DNA of 17,835 bases from DATFPK01 sp035264885 (GTDB lineage: Bacteria; Actinomycetota; Thermoleophilia; Solirubrobacterales; 70-9): NCBI GenBank assembly GCA_035264885.1, contig DATFPK010000038.1, positions 1 to 17,835 on the forward strand, written 5' to 3'. Numbering within the stretch: position 1 is the stretch's first letter; every line of letters starts with the position of its first letter. Positions 7,373 to 14,846 of the stretch are shown in pieces. The translations under genes and the position numbers were made by a program. The notes under the pieces were generated by a model that saw only the letters and a list, made by a program, of their open reading frames with translations, was not told the origin of the DNA and ran no database searches.

Positions 7373-7639
7373 TGCACCGGTCGCACTGGCGGAGGTGGCC
7401 AGCCCGCGCGAGCGGCGACTCGACCCACTGCCCCTCTGCCCAGGTGACGATCATCGGCAACGAGGATCCCGCCGCACCGGGGACCTCCGTTGAGGTCGAC
7501 GACTTCGACGCCGTCCACGGGCGGGCCGCGGAACGCTTCTCCGTGACGTGGATCGGCCGCTTTGCCAGCCCGCCAGAAGGGGTTGCCGTCCGCCGCGCCG
7601 GTGGGCGTGGCCACCGGCAGCAGGCAGCGGGGCGGCTGA
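7372..7639 (+). pseudogene. Possible remnant of a VOC (glyoxalase/bleomycin-resistance) domain protein
   Basis: In the 354-bp gap 7373-7726, the frame beginning at the ATG 7372 (which overlaps the IMPase stop as TGATG) reads CPSAQVTIIGNEDPAAPG, then SVEVDDFDAVHGRAAE (residues 39-54). This closely resembles the second half of VOC-fold proteins, where S-I-x-V-D-D-x-D-A-V-H-x-R-A is common. A weak PEGVAVRR follows where such proteins have PWGVRRF. The expected RDPDGN ending is missing from this frame, and a +1 shift gives a short tail ending at TGA 7637-7639. The N-terminal half of the domain is absent. It may therefore be a broken, frameshifted fragment, or a chance resemblance. No other gene is visible in this gap apart from the possible promoter at 7710. 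Confidence 0.35.
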
Positions 7640-7709
7640 GGCAGCGAGGACACGACGCACGCCACGGGCGTAGGAGGGAGGCGCCGGGACGCGCCGACCA
7701 GGGCGGCAA

Positions 7710-7715
7710 TAGCGT
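7710..7715 (+). promoter_or_regulatory. Candidate -10 hexamer (TAGCGT) for the GT-C-like gene
   Basis: TAGCGT fits TANNNT and ends 11 nt before the GTG at 7727, which would give a leader of only about 4 nt. No convincing -35 is seen at the usual 16-18 nt spacing, so support is weak. Confidence 0.25.
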
Positions 7716-7726
7716 TCCCGCCGCTC

Positions 7727-9424
7727 GTGACCCGCCATGCGTCCCGGCTCCTGCTCCTGGCCACGGCCCTCGCGGTCGCGTTCTCGCTCTGGGAGTCCCG
7801 TGGCCAGACCTACTTCTCGGACGAGTGGGGCCGCTGGATCACCTATCCGGACCGCTCGTTCGAGTACTCGCTCCACGGCGCGAGCGGACATCTGATCGTC
7901 GTCCAGATCTGGGTCTACCGGGCTGTCGTCGAGGTCTTCGGCGCGGGCTCCTACCTTTCGTTCCGGCTGATCGCCGCCGCGCTTCTCGCCGGCTGCGCCT
8001 GGCTCTTCTACCTCTGGGCCCGGGAGGAGGCCGATCCACTGCTCGCCGCCGCCGGAGCGACCATCCTCCTCTTCCTCGGCGCTGCCTGGGAGGTGGTCGC
8101 CACGCCGTACGGGATCGTCATCCTCCTTCCCGTCGCATGCGGGCTTGCGGCGCTCAACTGCGTGCGGCGCACCGGCCGTCGCTGGCGAACCGCCGCCTGT
8201 GCGCTTCTGGTGGTCGGGATTGGAGCGGGTAGTTTCGCCCTCCCGTTTCTCGCCGGGGCGGCGGTCGCCATCGCTCTCGAAGGCCGGCGACGGTTCGCCA
8301 GGGATGCCTGGGTCGTCGCCATCCCGCTGCTGCTCTACGCCGCCTGGTTCGTCTGGACCCGGACAGGCGGCAAGGAGGTCTCCGTCGCCGACCCGCTGGA
8401 CACGGGCAGCGTGACCGACATGCCCCGCTCCGCCGCCGAGCTGATTGCCGCGGGCCTTGGCGCCGCAACCGGGCTGTTCCGGGACTCCACGGCATTCCTC
8501 CAGTTCGAGACCGAGGCCGGTTTCGTCCTGCTCGGGTTGCTCCTCATCGCCGTGATCGCCCGGTTGCGGGCGGGGACCGCCCACGCGTCGCGCGCGCTCG
8601 TGCCGCTGGCGATGCTCCTCTGCTACGCGGTCCTGATCGGGCTCGTCGCCAATGAGCTCCGGCCGCCGACGAGCGTCAGGTACCTCTACCCGGCGGCGCT
8701 GTTCTCGCTGCTGCTGTTGGCGACCCTGGCGCCGCGGCGTCCGCTCCGCCGCGTGGAGAAAGGATTGCTCGCGGCTCTGGTCGCGGTCTCCCTCGGGGCC
8801 AACATCATGAGCTACCACCAGGCTGCGGAGGAGATCCGCGGGATCGGCTCGCAGAACAGGGTGGCCCTTGCGGCGCTGCGGCAGTTCGAGCCTCCGGCCG
8901 GCTATCCGGGTGACGATCTCTCCGTTGACGGCGCGATCGGATCCGGTCCGATGGGCGTCGACAACAACATGCGGTTCAGCGCCTCCGAGTACATGCAGGC
9001 GGTCGACCGGTTCGGTGACCCCGCCGCCTCGCCGGACGAGCTTCGGGGAGCCTCGCCCGGCGAGCGAACGGCCGCCGACCGCCTCCTCGCTCGAGCCATG
9101 GAGCTGGCCCTGGTGCCCGCCGAAGCCACGGCCGCGGGGCGCTGCCGGCGCCTGCGTGGCTCGGTGGGAGAGCAGGCGACCTACGGGCTGAGGCCGCGGC
9201 CCGGCGCGAAGCTCACGATCTCGACCGACTCCGAGGGCCCGGGGTTCGCCATCCTAGCCAGGGCGCTGAGCAGTGCGTTCACGCCGATCGCGGCCCTGCC
9301 GGGCGGGTTCGCCGGCCGGCTCGCGGTGCCGGAGGCGGGGCGGCCGAGCTGGCAGCTGAGAATCAAGACCGCGCAGCCGGCGGAAGTCTGCATCACCGGC
9401 GTGGCGGGTGAGGCGGGGTTCTGA
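7727..9424 (+). CDS. GT-C-like integral membrane protein with exported C-terminal domain
   Basis: This 565-residue protein has about ten hydrophobic segments between residue 7 and ~365. The first is followed at once by a loop with Asp32-Glu33 (YFSDEWGRW). An acidic pair in the first periplasmic loop is typical of GT-C glycosyltransferases (ArnT, Emb and mannosyltransferase types), which use polyprenyl-phosphate sugars outside the membrane. The last ~200 residues (from SYHQAAEEIRG) are soluble and probably extracytoplasmic. They end in a beta-rich stretch with two Cys residues (one in RCRRLRG, one in EVCITG) that could form a disulfide. I do not recognise a named family. The GTG start immediately precedes the first hydrophobic segment; no strong ribosome-binding site is seen. 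It lies 354 bp after the IMPase gene on the same strand, so it may be a separate transcript. Confidence 0.6.
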   Translation: MTRHASRLLLLATALAVAFSLWESRGQTYFSDEWGRWITYPDRSFEYSLHGASGHLIVVQIWVYRAVVEVFGAGSYLSFRLIAAALLAGCAWLFYLWAREEADPLLAAAGATILLFLGAAWEVVATPYGIVILLPVACGLAALNCVRRTGRRWRTAACALLVVGIGAGSFALPFLAGAAVAIALEGRRRFARDAWVVAIPLLLYAAWFVWTRTGGKEVSVADPLDTGSVTDMPRSAAELIAAGLGAATGLFRDSTAFLQFETEAGFVLLGLLLIAVIARLRAGTAHASRALVPLAMLLCYAVLIGLVANELRPPTSVRYLYPAALFSLLLLATLAPRRPLRRVEKGLLAALVAVSLGANIMSYHQAAEEIRGIGSQNRVALAALRQFEPPAGYPGDDLSVDGAIGSGPMGVDNNMRFSASEYMQAVDRFGDPAASPDELRGASPGERTAADRLLARAMELALVPAEATAAGRCRRLRGSVGEQATYGLRPRPGAKLTISTDSEGPGFAILARALSSAFTPIAALPGGFAGRLAVPEAGRPSWQLRIKTAQPAEVCITGVAGEAGF

Positions 9425-9611
9425 CCCGCGACGCAGACCAGGTCACCGGCCAGGGGCGACGGCGGGATTCGTGTCTCGCCCTGGACCTCAGGGATCAGGA
9501 GCCCGACCTCGTCGACGCGGTGGCCCGCCCCGGGCACGACACTGCGACCGCGCGTTGCGGCGCCTGCTAGAACGTCACCCCTTGCGGAGAGGCGGGCTTC
9601 TCGACATTCGC
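9425..9611. other. 187-bp intergenic stretch with no gene found
   Basis: Neither strand gives a convincing protein here. A GGAGAGG sequence (9586-9592) lies 19 nt before the ATG at 9612, too far for a standard ribosome-binding site. No terminator hairpin with a T-run is visible after the GT-C-like gene. Confidence 0.5.
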
Positions 9612-11897
9612 ATGCGGCTCGGGACGGCGCGGGGATGCGCTGCGCTCGCCCTCGGGGTTCTGGGGCTCGCCCTCGCCGGCCCCGCCCCCGGTGATCCGGC
9701 GGCGAGGGCGCGGCCGGGTTTCAAGGCGCATGGCAGCGCCCGGCAGGTCTACGTGACCGGCCTGAAGCCCCGCGCGCGCATGTCGCTGTTCAACCCTCGC
9801 GGCAAGGTCGTGGACACCGAACGAGCCAGCGGGCTGGGCGGCCTGCTATTCCGGAGGGTGAAGCCGGGCCGGGGCTACCGGGTCGGGCGGCCCGGCGGCG
9901 GGCAGAAGTCCCGGCCGGTGAACGTGTTCTCCACCCGCCCGGCGCCGCCGAGCACCAAGGTCTACGACCAGTCGATCCCCCGCAAGGGCTACGGGTACCT
10001 GAAGACCCGCGACGGCACCCGGCTCGCGTACTACGTCCATCCACCCGAGGACATAACGACGGCATTCGGGCCGGCGCTGCCGCCGGTGCCTAGCGGGCCC
10101 ACCACCCCGACCCTGGTCGAGTACGCCGGCTACGGGTACGCCAATCCGGAGGGACCGGAAAGCGGCATCTCGATCCTCGCCAACCTGATGGGGTTCACCG
10201 TGATCGACGTGAACATGCGCGGGACCGGCTGCTCGGGCGGCGCCTTTGACTTCTTCGAGCCGCTGCAGAGCCTCGACGGGTACGACGTGGTCGAGACCGT
10301 CGCGCGCCAGCCCTGGGTCCAGCGTCACAAGGTCGGGATGATGGGCATCTCCTACGGTGGGATCAGCCAGCTCTTCACCGCCGCGACCCGGCCACCGAGC
10401 CTCGCCGCGATCTCACCGCTTTCGGTGATCGACGCCACCCAGACGACCCTCTATCCCGGCGGCATCCTCAACACGGGTTTCGCGGTCAACTGGGCCAAGG
10501 AGCGGCAGAAGGAGGCGGAGCCGGCATCGCGCAAGGGGGGACAGGAGTGGGCGCACAAGCGGATCCAGGAAGGCGACCGGGTCTGCAAGGCAAATCAGGT
10601 CATGCACGGCGAGGCGGCGAACCTGATGGCGAAGGTCAAGCGCAACAGCCACTACCGGCCGAGGGTCGCCGATCCGCTCTCCCCGGTGACCTTCGTCGAC
10701 AAGATCAAGGTCCCCACCTTCATGGCCTGCCAGTGGACCGACGAGCAGACCGGGGGGCACTGTCCGACGCTCGCCGAACACTTCACCGGCACCAGGCGCA
10801 AGTGGTTCACGTTCACCAACGGGACGCACGTGGATTCGCTCGACCCGGAGACCTTCAACCGCTGGTACGACTTCCTCAAGCTCTACGTCGCCCGGGAGGC
10901 GCCGATCACGGACGCCGCGGCGATCCACGCGGCCTCGCCGGTGATCTACGAGGCGGCGATGGGGATCCCAGGGGTGATGATGCCGCCCGATCCGATCCAG
11001 CAGGAGCCGACCTACGCAGGCGCCAAGGCGGCGTTCGACGGGCTCAAGGCTGTCCGGATCCTCTTCGACAGCGGCGCCGGCGGACCCAGCCCCGGCCAAC
11101 CGCTTCCCGGCTACGAGCGCTCCTTCAAGCGCTTCCCGATCCCCGGGACGAAGGCGCGCTCCTGGTTCTTCACGGGGAAGGGCCTGATGAGCGGCAAGCC
11201 TTCGAGCAAGGCCGGTGCCGACTCCTTCCGCTGGAACCCGAAAGCGCGGCCGAGGACCGACTTCAGCGGGGACACCGGCTCTGGCGGGCTGTGGACCGCC
11301 ACGCCGGATTACCACTGGGCGCAGCACCCCCGCGGCACCGCCCTCTCCTATCTGACGCCGCCACTCAAGCGGGACACGACGGTGATCGGCGCCGGCGCGG
11401 TCCGGGCCTGGGCCCGCTCCTCGGTCCCGAACGTCGACCTGCAGGTCACGATCAGCGAGGTCCGGCCCGACGGCAAGGAGACGTTCGTCCAAGGCGGCTG
11501 GCTGCGCGCGAACGAGCGCAAGCTCGACCGTCGTAAGAGCAAGCCGCTCGAGCCTTGGCTCAGCCTGCGGAAATCGGACGTGTCGCCGCTCCCCGCCGGC
11601 CGCTTCGTTCCGGTGACGGTCCCGCTCTACTACGAGGGCCACGCATACCGGGCCGGCTCACGGATCCGGGTCGTGATCTCCGCCCCGAACGGGGACCAGC
11701 CGATCTGGTCGTTCGCCCACACACGGCCCAAGGGCAAGGCGCGGATCGCGATCGCCTACTCGAAGCGGAAACGCTCGAGGCTGACCCTCCCGGTGGTGCC
11801 CGGCGGCGCGCCCACCGGCCTGCCGCCCTGTCCCGGCCTGCGGGGCGAGCCGTGCCGGGACTACCGCCGGATCGTCAACCGCCCGGCGTCCCGCTGA
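9612..11897 (+). CDS. Secreted CocE/NonD-type (X-Pro dipeptidyl-peptidase, S15-like) hydrolase
   Basis: From ATG 9612 the product is 761 residues and begins with a signal peptide (MRLGTARG, then an Ala/Leu-rich core and an Ala-x-Ala-like end near residue 34). The frame is open further upstream to 9408, but starting there would bury this signal and overlap the previous gene. Residues ~40-110 form a small beta-rich domain. The alpha/beta-hydrolase core has Ser247 in GISYGG (nucleophile elbow), Asp377 in QWTDEQTGG and His406 in NGTHVDS as the probable triad. The region from ~600 (AWARSSVPNVDLQVTISEV...) matches the jelly-roll C-terminal domain of CocE and PepX enzymes. These cleave X-Pro dipeptides, esters (cocaine esterase) or beta-lactam side chains. 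An extracellular hydrolase is well supported; substrate unknown. A second hydrolase gene follows 21 nt downstream. Confidence 0.87.
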   Translation: MRLGTARGCAALALGVLGLALAGPAPGDPAARARPGFKAHGSARQVYVTGLKPRARMSLFNPRGKVVDTERASGLGGLLFRRVKPGRGYRVGRPGGGQKSRPVNVFSTRPAPPSTKVYDQSIPRKGYGYLKTRDGTRLAYYVHPPEDITTAFGPALPPVPSGPTTPTLVEYAGYGYANPEGPESGISILANLMGFTVIDVNMRGTGCSGGAFDFFEPLQSLDGYDVVETVARQPWVQRHKVGMMGISYGGISQLFTAATRPPSLAAISPLSVIDATQTTLYPGGILNTGFAVNWAKERQKEAEPASRKGGQEWAHKRIQEGDRVCKANQVMHGEAANLMAKVKRNSHYRPRVADPLSPVTFVDKIKVPTFMACQWTDEQTGGHCPTLAEHFTGTRRKWFTFTNGTHVDSLDPETFNRWYDFLKLYVAREAPITDAAAIHAASPVIYEAAMGIPGVMMPPDPIQQEPTYAGAKAAFDGLKAVRILFDSGAGGPSPGQPLPGYERSFKRFPIPGTKARSWFFTGKGLMSGKPSSKAGADSFRWNPKARPRTDFSGDTGSGGLWTATPDYHWAQHPRGTALSYLTPPLKRDTTVIGAGAVRAWARSSVPNVDLQVTISEVRPDGKETFVQGGWLRANERKLDRRKSKPLEPWLSLRKSDVSPLPAGRFVPVTVPLYYEGHAYRAGSRIRVVISAPNGDQPIWSFAHTRPKGKARIAIAYSKRKRSRLTLPVVPGGAPTGLPPCPGLRGEPCRDYRRIVNRPASR

Positions 11898-11918
11898 CCC
11901 AGCCGTTCCGGGGTTCGG

Positions 11919-12791
11919 GTGTCGGTCTCTGAGGCGCTGGGAGATCGACGGGAGGTCCTGGTCCGCCAGGGGGCGATCCGGTACTGCGAGCGCGGCGAGG
12001 GCGAACCGATCGTCTTCCTGCACCCGATGGTGGTCAACGGCGATCTCTGGCGGAAGGTCGTCCCGCTGCTCGCCGGTGAGTTCCGCTGCATAACCCCCGA
12101 CCTCCCGCTCGGTGGACACGACATCCCCATGACGCCGGGCGCCGACCTCAGCCCGCCGGGAATAGCCCGGATCGTCGCCGAGCTCCTCGACGAGCTCGAC
12201 CTGCGGGGCGTCACCGTCGTCGGCAACGACACGGGCGGTGCGATCGCCCAGATCGTCGCGGCGAACCACCCGGAGCGCCTCGCCCGGTTGGGTCTCGTGA
12301 CCTGCGACGCATTCGACAACTTCCCGCCCCTCGCGGCGAAGCCGCTCGTGTGGATGACGTACGTCCCGGGAGCGATGCCGCTGGCGGGCCGGCTGGCTCG
12401 TCTACCGCGCTTGCAGCGGCGAGCCTTCGTCTTCGGCCTCCTGACGAAGACGCCGATCGAACAGGAGATCGTCGAGTCCTACCTCTCGCCGGCGGTCCGC
12501 AACCCGGCGGTCCGCTGGGACGCGATCAAGGCACTCCGCGGCCTTGCGCCCGAGCACACGCTGGCGGCGGCCGAGTGTCTGGGGGGCTTCACCGGCCCGG
12601 CCCTGGTCGCCTGGAATCCAGAGGATCACTTCTTCCCCTTCGAACACGCCCAGCGCCTGGTTGAGCTCCTGCCGGATGCGCGGCTCGTCACGATCGAGGA
12701 CTCCCATACCTTCGTCCCCGAGGACCAGCCCGAGAGGCTCGCCGAGGCGATCCGCGACCTGATGTCGCGGCCCGCCGCTCCGTCCGACTGA
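11919..12791 (+). CDS. Alpha/beta hydrolase with Asp nucleophile (haloalkane dehalogenase/epoxide hydrolase-like)
   Basis: This 290-residue single-domain alpha/beta hydrolase has FLHPMVVNGDLWR (oxyanion-hole HP in place of HG, residues 34-46) and a nucleophile elbow VVGNDTGG with Asp104. The acid candidate is Asp236 (NPEDHFF) and the catalytic His is His263 (DSHTFVPEDQP). An Asp nucleophile is characteristic of haloalkane dehalogenases, fluoroacetate dehalogenases and epoxide hydrolases, where a covalent alkyl-enzyme ester forms. Many environmental GNDTGG proteins of this kind have no known substrate. There is no signal peptide, so it is cytosolic. The GTG start lies 21 nt after the CocE-like gene; cotranscription is likely. 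The hydrolase fold and triad are clear; the dehalogenase activity is unproven. Confidence 0.85.
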   Translation: MSVSEALGDRREVLVRQGAIRYCERGEGEPIVFLHPMVVNGDLWRKVVPLLAGEFRCITPDLPLGGHDIPMTPGADLSPPGIARIVAELLDELDLRGVTVVGNDTGGAIAQIVAANHPERLARLGLVTCDAFDNFPPLAAKPLVWMTYVPGAMPLAGRLARLPRLQRRAFVFGLLTKTPIEQEIVESYLSPAVRNPAVRWDAIKALRGLAPEHTLAAAECLGGFTGPALVAWNPEDHFFPFEHAQRLVELLPDARLVTIEDSHTFVPEDQPERLAEAIRDLMSRPAAPSD

Positions 12792-12838
12792 CCGGCGTCC
12801 CTCAGCGGGTCTGGAGCGTCACGCGGCTTCCCCCGGCG

Positions 12839-12844
12839 TAGGCT
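12839..12844 (+). promoter_or_regulatory. -10 hexamer TAGGCT, leaderless start of the LigD-type polymerase
   Basis: TAGGCT fits TANNNT and ends exactly 7 nt before the GTG at 12852, placing the predicted transcript start on or next to the start codon. The -35 at 17-nt spacing (GCGTCA, 12816-12821) is poor. No ribosome-binding site precedes the GTG, which fits a leaderless mRNA. Confidence 0.5.
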
Positions 12845-12851
12845 CCAGCCG

Positions 12852-13910
12852 GTGTCGGATGCGACGATCGTCGACGCGGGCGGGCGCGAGGTGAAGGTCA
12901 CCAGCCCGGACCGGGTGATCTTCCCGCAGACCGCCCGCTGCGGAGCGCTGACCAAGCTCGATGTCGTCCGGTACTACGTCGCCGTCGGGGACGGCATTCT
13001 GCGCGCGCTCCATCGCCGCCCGACGACGCTGGAGCGCTGGCCGAAGGGCGTGCACCCCGGCGTCGTCCTGTCCACGCGCGATCAGCGCGGTGGCGACGCG
13101 TTCTTCCAGAAGCGCATCCCGCGCGGCGCGCCGGACTACGTGCCGACCGCGCGAATCCAGTTCCCCTCGGGCCGCCACGCCGACGAGATCTGCCCGACCG
13201 AGGTGGCGGTGGTGGTCTGGGCCGCCCAGATGGGCACGATCACCTTCCACCCCTGGCCGGTGCGCAGCGGCGACGTCGATCACCCCGACGAGCTGCGGCT
13301 GGACCTCGACCCGCAGCCGGGAACCGACTTCGCCGATGCCGTCCGCGTCGCGGGCGCGGCACGCGGGCTTCTCGAGGAGCTCGGCTACGCCGGCTACCCG
13401 AAGACCTCAGGCGGCCGCGGGGTCCACGTGTACGTCCGGATCGAGCCCCGCTGGACGTTCACCGAGGTCCGCCACGCCGCGATCGCGTTCGGGCGCGAGC
13501 TCGAGCGGCGGCTCCCGGGCGAGGTGACGACGAAGTGGTGGAAGGAGGAGCGCGGGGCCCGGATCTTCGTCGACTACAACCAGAACGCGCGCGACCGCAC
13601 GATCGCCTCCGCCTACAGCGTGCGGCCCAAGCCCGGCGCCCCCGTCTCCGCCCCGCTGACCTGGGACGAACTGGCCGAGGTAGCCCCCGAGGACTTCACC
13701 GTGGCCACGATGCCGGACCGTTACGCCGAGGTCGGGGACCGCCACGCCGCGATCGACGACATCGCCCATTCGCTCGCCCCGCTGCTGGATATGTACGCGC
13801 GGGACGAGGCGGAGGGCGAGACCGACATGCCCTACCCGCCCGACTATCCGAAGATGCCGGGGGAGCCGAAGCGGGTCCAGCCTTCGCGCGACCGCGACCG
13901 CCCCCGGTGA
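12852..13910 (+). CDS. Stand-alone LigD-type primase/polymerase domain protein
   Basis: This 352-residue protein matches the polymerase (archaeo-eukaryotic primase-like) domain of bacterial NHEJ ligase D, which fills gaps with NTPs/dNTPs at broken DNA ends. It opens with the typical 'VTSPDRVIFP...TKLDVVRYY'. The FFQKRIP segment, metal-binding Asp151 and Asp153 in RLDLDPQPG, His192 in SGGRGVHVY and the third Asp, Asp241, in RIFVDYNQN are all present, followed by TIASAYSVRP. The C-terminal tail is charged and Pro-rich (MPYPPDYPKMPGEPKR). No ligase or nuclease domain is attached and no Ku gene is in the window, so it is either one part of a split LigD system or an independent gap-filling enzyme. 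The GTG start follows a -10 box by 7 nt. It converges on exonuclease III with a gap of about 10 bp. Confidence 0.93.
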   Translation: MSDATIVDAGGREVKVTSPDRVIFPQTARCGALTKLDVVRYYVAVGDGILRALHRRPTTLERWPKGVHPGVVLSTRDQRGGDAFFQKRIPRGAPDYVPTARIQFPSGRHADEICPTEVAVVVWAAQMGTITFHPWPVRSGDVDHPDELRLDLDPQPGTDFADAVRVAGAARGLLEELGYAGYPKTSGGRGVHVYVRIEPRWTFTEVRHAAIAFGRELERRLPGEVTTKWWKEERGARIFVDYNQNARDRTIASAYSVRPKPGAPVSAPLTWDELAEVAPEDFTVATMPDRYAEVGDRHAAIDDIAHSLAPLLDMYARDEAEGETDMPYPPDYPKMPGEPKRVQPSRDRDRPR

Positions 13911-13920
13911 GGCCGGCGCG

Positions 13921-14787
13921 TCAGTCCGACTGCGGCAGCCTGAAGCCGTCCCGCCTTCGAACCGGGCAAGAGGGGGGCGGGACCACCGGCCCGATGTCCC
14001 CGTCCGGCGCCTCGTCGAGGTCGATGATCACCGGGGCGTGGTCGCTCGGTCCCCGGCCCTTGCGAGCCTGCCGGTCCACCCACGCCGCCTCGACCCGGCC
14101 GGCGACTGCGGCGCTCGCCAGGACTAGGTCGATCCGCATCCCCAGGTCCTTGGGAAACATCCCGGCGCGGTAGTCCCAGTAGGTGAAGACCGTCTCGCCC
14201 GGCCAGCGGTCGCGGACGAGGTCGTGCAGGCCCAGCTCCTGTAGCTTCGCGAGCGCCTCCCGCTCGGGAGGGGTCACATGGGTCTGGCCGACGTAGGCCT
14301 CGGGATCGAAGACGTCATCGTCGGCGGGGGCGATGTTGAAGTCCCCGGCGACGAGGGTTGCCGCCGGTCCCGCGGCGAGCGCTTCGCGCAGCGATCCGAG
14401 CCACGCAAGCTTGTAGCGGTAGTGGTCGGACTCGGGAACCCGCCCGTTCGGCACGTACACGGAGAAGATCCGGATGCCGCCGCAGGTGGCCGCCACCGCG
14501 CGCGCTTCGGGATGGGGGAAGCCCGGCGCTTGGTCACCGAGTCCGGCGGCGACGTCGTCCAGCCCGACCCGCGACACGATGGCCACTCCGTTCCACGTCG
14601 CCTCGCCGTGGGCCGCGAACTCATACCCCCGCGACGCGAGCTCCTCGCCGAGCAGCTCGCTGAAGGCCTCGTCAGCGAGCTTCGTCTCCTGGAGGCACAG
14701 GACGTCCGGGCGCCGCTCGTCCAGCCAGGGGAGCAGGCCCGGGATTCGCTTCTTGACCGAATTGACGTTCCAGGTCGCGATCCGCAC
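13921..14787 (-). CDS. xthA: Exonuclease III (AP endonuclease family)
   Basis: This EEP-fold nuclease of about 288 residues cuts DNA 5' to abasic sites and removes 3' blocking groups in base-excision repair. Motifs in order are RIATWNVNSVKKR at the N-terminus, LCLQETK with the metal-binding Glu, YVPNGR, VAGDFNIAP (Asp and Asn), GMRIDLVLAS and PSDHAPVI with the catalytic Asp-His. The tail runs on with a Pro/Arg-rich extension of about 30 residues. The longest frame starts at GTG 14796, but GTG 14787 is preferred: it gives the family-typical MRIATWNV, and a TACCGT -10 hexamer ends exactly 7 nt before it, overlapping the upstream GTG. It is convergent with the LigD-type polymerase gene, which suggests a shared repair context. 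Confidence 0.93.
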   Translation of the reverse strand: MRIATWNVNSVKKRIPGLLPWLDERRPDVLCLQETKLADEAFSELLGEELASRGYEFAAHGEATWNGVAIVSRVGLDDVAAGLGDQAPGFPHPEARAVAATCGGIRIFSVYVPNGRVPESDHYRYKLAWLGSLREALAAGPAATLVAGDFNIAPADDDVFDPEAYVGQTHVTPPEREALAKLQELGLHDLVRDRWPGETVFTYWDYRAGMFPKDLGMRIDLVLASAAVAGRVEAAWVDRQARKGRGPSDHAPVIIDLDEAPDGDIGPVVPPPSCPVRRRDGFRLPQSD

Positions 14788-14794
14788 CTGGTGC

Positions 14795-14800
14795 ACGGTA
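14795..14800 (-). promoter_or_regulatory. -10 hexamer TACCGT, leaderless start of exonuclease III
   Basis: Read on the minus strand, TACCGT is followed by 7 nt and then GTG 14787. The hexamer is identical to, and has the same spacing as, the one before the WS/DGAT gene. The nearest -35-like sequence is CTGACG at 14825-14820, spaced 19 nt, so that part is weak. Confidence 0.45.
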
Positions 14801-14824
14801 GCTCTGGAGCGTCTTGGTTCGTCA

Positions 14825-14840
14825 GGGCCTGATCCGGCCC
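14825..14840 (-). terminator. Possible hairpin after the small secreted protein gene
   Basis: GGGCC and GGCCC (5-bp stem, 6-nt loop) begin 6 nt after the stop of the minus-strand gene ending at 14847. There is no T-run. It could separate that gene from exonuclease III downstream. Confidence 0.25.
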
Positions 14841-14846
14841 CGCGGG

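Noticed and set aside
6787..8232. 481-codon plus-strand frame linking the IMPase, the gap and the GT-C-like gene
   Set aside because: Out of frame with the IMPase motifs at one end and the membrane protein at the other; only the stretch 7372-7596 looks protein-like and is reported as a VOC remnant.
7451..8818. 455-codon minus-strand frame opposite the GT-C-like gene and the gap before it
   Set aside because: Glu/Arg/Gly-rich translation without a domain; the plus strand encodes a coherent membrane protein.
9408..9611. Longer N-terminus for the CocE-like protein
   Set aside because: It overlaps the previous gene, is Arg-rich and would place the signal peptide internally.
10413..11642. 409-codon minus-strand frame opposite the CocE-like gene
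   Set aside because: Antisense shadow of a hydrolase with an intact catalytic triad.
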